A DNA stretch of 21,504 bases from Erysipelotrichaceae bacterium (lineage in GTDB: Bacteria; Bacillota_I; Bacilli_A; Erysipelotrichales; Erysipelotrichaceae), in the NCBI GenBank assembly GCA_900770275.1, contig CAAGJS010000147.1:1-21504 (forward strand), written 5' to 3'. The position numbers and the translations under genes were made by a program. Of the stretch, positions 8,438 through 15,600 are shown piece by piece (the stretch's first letter is position 1; every line of letters begins with the position of its first letter). The notes under the pieces were generated by a model, which saw nothing but the letters and a program-made list of their open reading frames with translations, was not told the DNA's origin and did not search any database.

Positions 8438-8503
8438 CGCAGAGATTGAGCTAGTGCATCACCAGTAATATCGCATCAAAGAAGAAAGAGGGAGAAAAAC
8501 AAT

Positions 8504-10024
8504 ATGAGAAAGGTATGGAAACATGTATTCGCCCTGGCCGCCGCATTCGTCGTTGCGGTTGCGACGCTTGGGGTACGCGCACTTGCGGAAGATCCGACAT
8601 ATACGATCACGATTCAAAATGCGGAAGCAAGACATACGTATGAGGCATATCAGATCTTTGCCGGTACGTATTCTGATGGTGTTTTGAGTGATATCACATG
8701 GGGCACAGGTATAGCAGACACAGCTGCACTTGAAGCAAAATATGGTACTGCATCTGCTCTGGCTGAGAAGCTGACTGCCACGGATGACACAAAGGAAGAT
8801 GCCAGGGATCTTGCAGTATATCTCACATCAACTGATGGCCTGCTTTCGGCAGCCAATGTAAAGTCATTTACCTGGAACGATGCTGATAAGACCTATACGG
8901 CTTCGGGACTGCCTGCCGGATACTATCTTGTTAAGGATAAAGATAGCAGTCTCGATACTTCCACAGGAACTTCCTATACGGATTTCATCATGCAGGTCGT
9001 AGGTAATGTAACAGTCGAAGCAAAGGGATCCGCACCAACTGTCACCAAGACCGTATTGTCCGGCACAACCTACCAGAAATATTTGGATACGGCCATTGGA
9101 TCCACGGTAACCTTCAAGCTTGAAGCAACACTTCCGACAAAGTATGACAGCTTTTCGAATTATAAGCTGAGCTTTGTGGATACACATTCGGCCGGCCTGA
9201 CCTATAGCGCAGATACCGCTTCCATCACTGCGCAGCTGGTACATGCAGGTGCAGATACGGGGACGACGATTGCCAATACAGCCTATACCACTACTTACTC
9301 GGCCCCCGAGCGGCAATTGACGATTGCCTTCAGTGATCTGAAAACTTCTGTTCATGACGCTGCAGCAGGCGACCATATTATCGTTACCTACAATATGACG
9401 CTCAACGAAAATGCCGTCATTGGCGGTCTTGGTAATCCGAATAAGGTAAAGCTCAACTATTCCAATAACCCTACCAAGACGGATTCCACCGGAAGCACAC
9501 CGGAGGATGAAGCCATTGTATTTACCTATGGTGTACGGATTACAAAGGTTGATCAGGACACTAATGCACTGACCGGTGCGACATTTACGCTGGAATCGAA
9601 GGGGGCGGATGGAACGTATACAACGGTTGGAGATGCGACTGTTTCGGACAATTTGCATACATGGAAGGGACTGGCACCGGGCACGTACCGTTTGACTGAG
9701 ACAGCAGCTCCGGCACAGTACAACAAGCTGACAACACCGATGGAGTTTACGATTACTGCTTCGCATAACCCAGGCACGAATGGCTCGGTTGATCATGTTG
9801 TAGGGGCTTCGGATGTGTCAATTGATGGAACGACGACACGTTTTGTAAGTGTTACGGATGATACAAATACTTATCTTGGCCTGACCGTTCAGAACAAGAA
9901 GGGAAGCACGCTTCCTTCTACGGGCGGCATGGGTACGACGCTGTTCTATGGCATTGGCGGCCTGCTGCTAGTAGCTGGCGGAGCATTGTTCATTGCTAAG
10001 AAGAACGCAGGAAAAATCAACTAA
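8504..10024 (+). CDS. Major (backbone) pilin, LPSTG-anchored
   Basis: ATG 8504 follows GAGGGAG at a good distance and gives 506 residues. A signal peptide (about 1-28, ending ALA-ED) leads to three beta domains. The first ends with 'ASGLPAGYYLVKD'. The second starts near 'APTVTKTVL' (about residues 178-186), whose lysine is the best candidate for the pilin-motif Lys used in polymerisation; a textbook YPKN motif is not present. The third is a CnaB domain, 'VRITKVDQDTNALTGATFTL', with the E-box-like 'YRLTETAAPAQY' expected to form a Lys-Asn isopeptide bond. The sorting signal is LPSTG (470-474), a Gly-rich membrane helix and 'AKKNAGKIN'. Size, domain order and the class C-type sortase right behind it mark it as the shaft subunit. 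Confidence 0.9.
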   Translation: MRKVWKHVFALAAAFVVAVATLGVRALAEDPTYTITIQNAEARHTYEAYQIFAGTYSDGVLSDITWGTGIADTAALEAKYGTASALAEKLTATDDTKEDARDLAVYLTSTDGLLSAANVKSFTWNDADKTYTASGLPAGYYLVKDKDSSLDTSTGTSYTDFIMQVVGNVTVEAKGSAPTVTKTVLSGTTYQKYLDTAIGSTVTFKLEATLPTKYDSFSNYKLSFVDTHSAGLTYSADTASITAQLVHAGADTGTTIANTAYTTTYSAPERQLTIAFSDLKTSVHDAAAGDHIIVTYNMTLNENAVIGGLGNPNKVKLNYSNNPTKTDSTGSTPEDEAIVFTYGVRITKVDQDTNALTGATFTLESKGADGTYTTVGDATVSDNLHTWKGLAPGTYRLTETAAPAQYNKLTTPMEFTITASHNPGTNGSVDHVVGASDVSIDGTTTRFVSVTDDTNTYLGLTVQNKKGSTLPSTGGMGTTLFYGIGGLLLVAGGALFIAKKNAGKIN

Positions 10025-10040
10025 GCAGTATTAGAAAGGA

Positions 10041-10074
10041 ACCGCTTCGGGGTATCACGGATGCCCCGGGCGGT
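10041..10074 (+). promoter_or_regulatory. Stem-loop between major pilin and sortase genes
   Basis: GGGGTATC (10049-10056) pairs with GATGCCCC (10060-10067), with one T-G wobble and loop ACG. An outer stem ACCGC (10041-10045) pairs with GCGGT (10070-10074) across a small internal loop. No U-run follows, so it is not a clean intrinsic terminator. It covers nearly the whole space between the pilin stop and the sortase start and includes the only G-rich, ribosome-site-like bases (GGGCGG, 10068-10073) before the TTG. It could protect the pilin mRNA 3' end and dampen sortase translation, favouring shaft subunit over enzyme; this role is inferred. Confidence 0.6.
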
Positions 10075-10085
10075 ATGGCTTTACT

Positions 10086-10943
10086 TTGAGACGCAAAAGG
10101 GACAAACAGAAAAAGAGGCGCATCGTCGGTTCCAATATTGTGCTGATTCTGATGATTGCGGCCGGTCTGGGACTGATCCTGTATCCATCGGTGGCGAACT
10201 GGTGGAATTCAAAGCATCAGACGAGGCTGATCTCTGACTATACGTCAGCGGTTCAGAGTACCGATACTGAAAAAGAAGAACAGATGCTCGCTTCGGCACA
10301 GGCATATAACGCGAAGCTGAAGGAACGGGGATTTTCTTTGATCCTGAATGAGGAAGAGAAAGCGGAGTATGAGGCGCAGCTCGATGTGACCGGAACCGGT
10401 ATTATGGCCTACATTGAGATACCTAAGATTGCAACTACGCTGCCTATCTATCACGGTACGGATGAAGCGGCGCTGCAGATTGCGATCGGCCACCTGGAAG
10501 GATCATCACTGCCTATTGGCGGCGAAAGTACGCACAGCGTCGTTTCGGGGCATCGCGGCCTTCCCAGTGCGCAGCTGTTTACGCGGCTGGATGAGCTGGT
10601 GATTGGGGATCGGTTTATGATCCATGTGCTGAATGAGACGCTGACCTATGAGGTGGACAATATTCAGATTGTTTTGCCGGATGAGGTGTCTTCTCTTGCG
10701 ATTCAGGAGGGAAAGGATCTGGTGACGCTGGTTACCTGTACTCCCTATGGTGTTAATTCGCACCGGCTGCTTGTGACCGGGCACCGGGTAGAAAATGATG
10801 CGGTATCCCCAGTCATTTCTGCTAATGCGACACAGGTGCCGACTAAGACGGTTGCTCTGGTGCTGACGGTGATATTCGCTGTCATTATTCTGATTGTCTG
10901 GCTGGTGATGCGCAGACATCAGCCGACTTACGATGATCTTTAA
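10086..10943 (+). CDS. Class C-type (pilin-polymerising) sortase
   Basis: A sortase cleaves LPxTG-like motifs and joins pilins through isopeptide bonds. The only start compatible with the frame is TTG 10086: a stop lies at 10032-10034 and no ATG occurs before the first membrane segment. The 285-residue product has a basic N-terminus, a membrane helix ('NIVLILMIAAGLGLILYPSV'), the catalytic domain and a second C-terminal membrane helix ('VALVLTVIFAVIILIVWLVM') with a basic tail; two membrane segments are typical of class C. Catalytic residues are H156 ('SGHRGLPSAQLF'), C218 ('TLVTCTPYG') and R227 ('NSHRLLVTGHR'). I do not see a canonical DPF/DPW lid motif. The rare start and weak ribosome site suggest low expression next to the major pilin. 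Confidence 0.9.
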   Translation: MRRKRDKQKKRRIVGSNIVLILMIAAGLGLILYPSVANWWNSKHQTRLISDYTSAVQSTDTEKEEQMLASAQAYNAKLKERGFSLILNEEEKAEYEAQLDVTGTGIMAYIEIPKIATTLPIYHGTDEAALQIAIGHLEGSSLPIGGESTHSVVSGHRGLPSAQLFTRLDELVIGDRFMIHVLNETLTYEVDNIQIVLPDEVSSLAIQEGKDLVTLVTCTPYGVNSHRLLVTGHRVENDAVSPVISANATQVPTKTVALVLTVIFAVIILIVWLVMRRHQPTYDDL

Positions 10944-10955
10944 TGAGGGAACAAG

Positions 10956-11945
10956 ATGAGAAAGATGTGGAAAAGTAAGATGTTTCTGGCGCTGCTGATA
11001 TTTGGCTGTCTTTTTGCCAGTCTTTTTCAGCCTGTATTCGCTCAGGAAGTTACGCTTTCAAATCTGAGTCTGGAGATTTATGACTATCCTGCGCCAGGAG
11101 CCTCGTTTCGCTTATTCCGGGTCGCAAGCCTGGACGAGAATGTGAACTATGAGCAGATCGCGTATGAGCTGACAAGTGACTTCAGCGCAACGAACCTGAA
11201 ACTGGATAGCGATCTCGCAACGGAAGATGATTGGAAGACAGCTGCCGAATCGTTAGAAACTTATGCTCTGGAAAACAATCTGACTCCTGCAGCAAAAGGA
11301 ACGGTAGATGAAGCGGGATCATTGAAGTTTGATGGTCTTTCGGCAGGACTGTATCTATTAGTTGGTGATAAGCAGGTTAATCCGAAGGATGGAAAGATCT
11401 ATGAGCCGCAGCCGGTACTGGCGGTTGTGCCGGGACTAACATCAACAAAGCGGGATGATCTAAAAAGTGCGGCAGGAAATGTTCGCATCAAATTGAAGTG
11501 GATCAGCATCGATAATGCGCCAATATCCATTGAGGCGGTTAAGACGTGGATTAATAACTCCTCTGTGGCACAGCCAGATACGGTGACGGTTTCCTTGTTG
11601 ATGGATGGGGAAGTGAAGGATACACAGGTACTTTCGGCGGCGAACAATTGGCGCTTTGTATGGAAGGATCTGGATCCATTAAAAACCTATGCGGTAAAGG
11701 AAGTGAATATTCCTTCGGGTTACGATGTTTCCGTTGTGCGTGAAGCCAATAATGCGATCAGTTATGTGTACCGGATTGTAAATACGGCTAAGACGCCTCC
11801 AGAGAATCCGGCGAAGAATGAGCCAAAGTCACCTGTTCCAACCCAGCTGTTATCGACGGGGCAGAACTGGTGGCCGGTCTGGATCCTTGCGGCCATTGGA
11901 CTGGCTCTTGTAATAAAGGGACTGATCCAGAGGAAACATGCATGA
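10956..11945 (+). CDS. Minor/basal pilin with non-canonical LLSTG anchor
   Basis: ATG 10956 follows GAGGGA, 12 bases after the sortase stop; the product is 329 residues. A signal peptide (about 1-29, ending VFA-QE) precedes an N-terminal domain with 'GLSAGLYLLVGDK' and a CnaB-like domain (about 190-275) containing 'EAVKTWINNSS' and 'YAVKEVNIPSGYD', where the Glu-containing E-box fits an internal isopeptide. A Pro-rich linker leads to the sorting signal LLSTGQNWWPVW (298-302 for the pentapeptide), a membrane helix and 'QRKHA'. The second position is Leu instead of Pro, unlike the two other pilins. It overlaps the second sortase by ATGA, so the two are probably co-translated, and that sortase may recognise this variant motif and attach the pilus base to the wall. 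Confidence 0.85.
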   Translation: MRKMWKSKMFLALLIFGCLFASLFQPVFAQEVTLSNLSLEIYDYPAPGASFRLFRVASLDENVNYEQIAYELTSDFSATNLKLDSDLATEDDWKTAAESLETYALENNLTPAAKGTVDEAGSLKFDGLSAGLYLLVGDKQVNPKDGKIYEPQPVLAVVPGLTSTKRDDLKSAAGNVRIKLKWISIDNAPISIEAVKTWINNSSVAQPDTVTVSLLMDGEVKDTQVLSAANNWRFVWKDLDPLKTYAVKEVNIPSGYDVSVVREANNAISYVYRIVNTAKTPPENPAKNEPKSPVPTQLLSTGQNWWPVWILAAIGLALVIKGLIQRKHA

Positions 11946-12520
11946 AGAAAAAGGTGACCTTACTGTTGGCGGCGCTGTGCTTTGCGGCGTCAGGCGGTTT
12001 TGCCTTACGTAACATGCAGGAAGAAGAAACGACGATTGAGACTTCGGCAGCGGTGCTCAAAGTATTGAAGCAGGATGTGCCGCCGCAGCCGCTTGCGCCT
12101 ATAGATGCTGGTCAGGAAATGTCGACCGTAGCTGTTGATGATACGCTCTATATTGGTGAGGTTGCCATTCCTTCGCTGCAGCTGGATCTTCCGGTTCAAT
12201 CTTCAGCGACGGATGCGTCGCTGAAGAAGTCCCCGGGCAGATTTTATGGTTCGGTTTATGAAAATAATCTTGTGATTGCGGGACATGGCTATCTGCGTCA
12301 GTTTGGGCGCATCAAGTCACTTCCCATTGGCAGCGAGATTATATTTACCGATATGGATGGCAATGTATTCCACTATGTTGTGAGCTGGTTTGAGACATTG
12401 TCCCCTGATCAGGGAGAAGAGATGTGTACCGGTGACTGGGATCTGACTCTCTATACCTGTACGATCGATAATACGGCACGGGTGGCGGTTCGCTGCGAAC
12501 GTGTAGATTCCATGGCATAA
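11942..12520 (+). CDS. Small sortase (class D/B-like) paired with minor pilin
   Basis: ATG 11942 overlaps the preceding stop (ATGA) and is the best start, giving 192 residues; an in-frame ATG at 11870 lies inside the previous gene. A short N-terminal signal-anchor ('TLLLAALCFAASGGFAL') precedes the catalytic domain. The catalytic set is H115 ('VIAGHGYLRQFG'), C173 ('LTLYTCTIDN') and R184 ('VAVRCERV'). It lacks the second membrane helix of class C enzymes. The 'TDMDGNVFHY' and 'GDWDLTLYTC' stretches are like those of the small sortases at the end of pilus loci in Clostridia-type bacteria. The probable role is wall anchoring of the pilus through the minor pilin; direct substrate proof is lacking. 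It is the last gene of the pilus unit. Confidence 0.85.
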   Translation: MKKKVTLLLAALCFAASGGFALRNMQEEETTIETSAAVLKVLKQDVPPQPLAPIDAGQEMSTVAVDDTLYIGEVAIPSLQLDLPVQSSATDASLKKSPGRFYGSVYENNLVIAGHGYLRQFGRIKSLPIGSEIIFTDMDGNVFHYVVSWFETLSPDQGEEMCTGDWDLTLYTCTIDNTARVAVRCERVDSMA

Positions 12521-12562
12521 CTCCGTTATAGAATTTGTGCCATTTTTAACAGGAAAAACAAT

Positions 12563-12622
12563 ATGAACTATTGAAAATGGTAATAATTGCAAGCGGATTT
12601 GTGATAAGTATAAATAGTTCAT
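12563..12622. repeat. 10-bp perfect inverted repeat flanking the promoter
   Basis: ATGAACTATT (12563-12572) and AATAGTTCAT (12613-12622) are perfect inverted copies, 40 bases apart. One copy is just upstream of the -35 box and the other overlaps the -10 and start region, so a regulator bound at both could loop or block the promoter. An operator role is inferred from placement only. Confidence 0.45.
12587..12614 (+). promoter_or_regulatory. Sigma-A-like promoter of the glycosidase gene
   Basis: TTGCAA (12587-12592) and TATAAA (12609-12614) are separated by 16 bases, a reasonable vegetative promoter. It lies 72 bases before the glycosidase start. There is no strong terminator after the preceding sortase, so read-through from the pilus operon is also possible. 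Confidence 0.5.
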
Positions 12623-12640
12623 TTTATGCACCATGTAGAA

Positions 12641-12654
12641 TGAAAGCGCTAACC
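12641..12654 (+). promoter_or_regulatory. cre-like CcpA site upstream of the glycosidase
   Basis: TGAAAGCGCTAACC matches the catabolite-responsive element core TGNNANCGNWNNCA at all fixed positions except the last A. It lies about 27 bases downstream of the candidate -10 box, which would place it in the early transcribed region, a common position for CcpA roadblock repression. It predicts lower expression when preferred sugars are present. Confidence 0.65.
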
Positions 12655-12686
12655 TTTTGCATCAAGACTACAACAGGGGGAATACA

Positions 12687-15600
12687 ATGAAAAAATTCTT
12701 TCGGCTATGTGCAACAACCATACTGGCGGTAGTAACGGGTGGTGTTTTACTTCCAGTGAACGTCAGTGCCGAGACGGCTTCGTTCAATCAGGGAACTGTC
12801 ACGGTGACAAAGACAGAATCTGAGATTACGATTGAAAATAATGCATTGAAGCGTACCTTTTCGATTGCGAATCAGAAGCTTACAACGGGAACAATCGAAG
12901 ATAAGCTTTCAAACAGTACATTCTCTCCGGGATCGGGGTCTGAGGAATTCGTGATCCATGGTCTTGCCGGATCCGGTGAACGCTCGGAACCAGAAACATC
13001 GCTGACGTCGGTAAAAACAGCAAGTACAGGCGGTACGCAGTTTTTTGCCACAACGACAAATACGGGTGAAAATTTGAAACCGGAATATGCAGTGGATGGC
13101 AATGAGGATACCTACTGGGCAAGTACAGAAGATGATAGTAACGATTACTTCCAGGTGACCTTTGAAGGGCCGACGGAAGTGGCGAAAGTACGCTATCTGC
13201 CGCGCTGGGATAATAATGCGAAATATGAGTGCACCGGACTGATTTTAAAGTATAAGCTCTTATATCAAACGGAAGAAAACGGTGAGTGGACAGAGCTGAC
13301 CGGGGACTTTACGTATGAACCGAAGGAGAGTCAGACGAAGGGAAATGGATGGCAGGAGATTTCTCTTACACATGAAGATGGTACACCGAAGACCATCGTC
13401 GCTCTTCGCCTTGCTGCGCAGGAAAACGGTACCTATCATTGGAAAGACGAAAACAAGGGTAAGGTCATTAACATCGGGGAACTGCAGGTTCTGAAGAGTG
13501 ATGACTCCTCCGCATATACAGCTAGTAAGGCAGGCTGGTCGATCAGCGGTACTTCTGTTTCTACACAGGAAGGCGGCGGTTATGCGGCACTGATTGATGG
13601 CGATGTTAATACCATGTATCACTCCAACTATGGGACAGGGGAAGGTACTGTTAGTACGCTGCCGGTAGATCTGATTATTGATCGTGGTGATACGGCTGGG
13701 GATCATTCGTTCCAGACGCTTGGTTATCGTCCGCGTAAGCAACAGGGATCCAATGGCAACATCGTTGGCTATGAGATCTATACGTCTAATGAGCGGGATA
13801 CTCTGTTTAATGAGTCGAATAGAAAGAAGACCGGTACCTTTGACTATACCGGTGTATATGATGGCTCTTCAGAGGCTCCGCGCTGGATTTATACGTCTCT
13901 TGAGCAATCAAATACGGATCGCTATGTAGGTCTTCGGGTAACATCGTCAACAGGACAGACAGATGATCAAAAGAATAAATATGTAGCTGGTACGGGACTG
14001 GATCTGTTTGCGGAGAAGTTTGATTCGGTTTCTGCGGGTGCGTATGAGGCACCGACGATTAATGCCAGCGCTTTGACATTGAATGATGTGACCGTGGAAG
14101 ATACGACGGCTCAGTTGAATGGTGTATCGAAAACCGGGAAGCTGATTACCTTTACCTTTGCGCCGGTAGCGTATGGGCATGGGGAAATGACGATTCGTCA
14201 GAAGGTTGTGATGTATGACGGCGACTTCTTCCTGCGTAAGTTCCTTGAGATTGAAAACAGCGATAAGACAGCTCGGATCGATTACATCGATGGTGAGCAT
14301 CTTGTAACTAACAGCGGTGATAAGACGTGGACAATTCCGACCAATGCGGGCGGCGTTGTGGCGATGGATACGGCGAAGGCGAATCTTGGTCAGCCGATCT
14401 ATATCAACGGCATGTTCTTTGGCAGTGAGTTCCCGGCAGCGGATACGCAGATTGTGAGTTCCCTTGGCCGTGCACGCTATTATACGGGTAAGAATTTTGA
14501 TGACTTTGCACGGGATGGTCAGCTGACATCGGATGGGAAGTATGTGTCGTGGCAGACGGTATGCGGCGCTTCGCGTTCCAATGGCTCGGATCAGAGCGTT
14601 GTGCAGCAGGATTTCTTTGCGTACATTGACAGTATTGCGACGCCGACGGATTTCCGGATTCAGTACAACAGCTGGTTCGATAACATGATGCGGATTACGG
14701 ATGACAATATTCTGTCGTCGTTCCAGGCAGTGGATCAGAATCTGTCAGAGACGGGTGTGCGCCCGTTGGAGTCCTATGTTGTGGATGATGGCTGGAATCA
14801 GTATCGGCAGAGTTCCGGTTCGATGAGTTCGAAGGACGATATTGATCGTAACGGACCGGCAACGGATGTAAATACAGCCGGCTTCTGGCAGTTCAACTCC
14901 AAGTTCCCGCAGGGATTGACACCGAGCTCTGAGCTGGTGCAGGCATTTGGTTCCAACTTTGGCGTATGGATTGGTCCGCGCGGTGGATATAACTATTATT
15001 CGACGCTGGCGGATATTATCACTGCGGCAGGTAATGGCTCCAAGGCCGGAGGTTCGATTGATGTCGCTGATTCGCGTTATGTGAAAAAGTTCCAGGAGAT
15101 GGCGATTCAGTGGATGAAGGATTATAAGGTCAACTACTGGAAGTGGGATGGCTTTGCGGATCGGGCCCAGTACAATTCATTTGCCAGCGGTGAAGGTGTC
15201 GTTGGCTATGATGAGGCTCATCAGCACATGTATGGCGGCCCTAATGGTTTCTATCATTCGACGGATCTCTGGGAGAAGTGGATCGTTCTCTTTAAGAATG
15301 TGCGTCAGGCAGAAAAGGATCTTGGCATCAAGAAGCTCTGGATCTCATTGACGTGCTACGTAAATCCAAGTCCCTGGTATCTGCAATGGGCTAACAGCGT
15401 ATGGATCCAGTGTGTCGGAGACCGTGGCGAAGTATATAACGGCACGCTCAACAATAAGATGGACAATATGTTGACGTATCGGGATGCGTGCTACTACGAC
15501 TTTGTTGTGCGTCATCAGTTCCAGTTCCCGCTGGCAAATCTCTATAACCATGATCCGATTTATGGCAAGGAAGGTACCGGCATTAATACCGATTCGATGA

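Larger units (their letters stand above)
2027..12520 (+). other. Sortase-assembled pilus operon (seven genes)
   Basis: Seven co-directional genes form one pilus assembly unit: coiled-coil protein, signal peptidase I, large LPKTG adhesin, LPSTG major pilin, class C-type sortase, LLSTG minor pilin and second sortase. The first two overlap by 8 bp and the last two by 4 bp. The sortase-minor pilin gap is 12 bp, and the other gaps are 26-66 bp. No convincing internal terminator is seen. The inferred product is a covalent pilus polymerised by the first sortase, with the large adhesin at the tip and the minor pilin attached to the wall by the second sortase. Confidence 0.8.

Noticed and set aside
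8438..8503. Possible separate promoter for the major pilin (TTGAGC and TAATAT)
   Set aside because: The spacing between the boxes is only about 14 bases, too short for a vegetative promoter; the gap is also short and the gene order fits one operon.
8864..9796. 310-codon minus-strand open frame inside the major pilin gene
   Set aside because: Antisense shadow: Arg/Cys/Ser-rich, no family signature, fully inside a clear pilin CDS.
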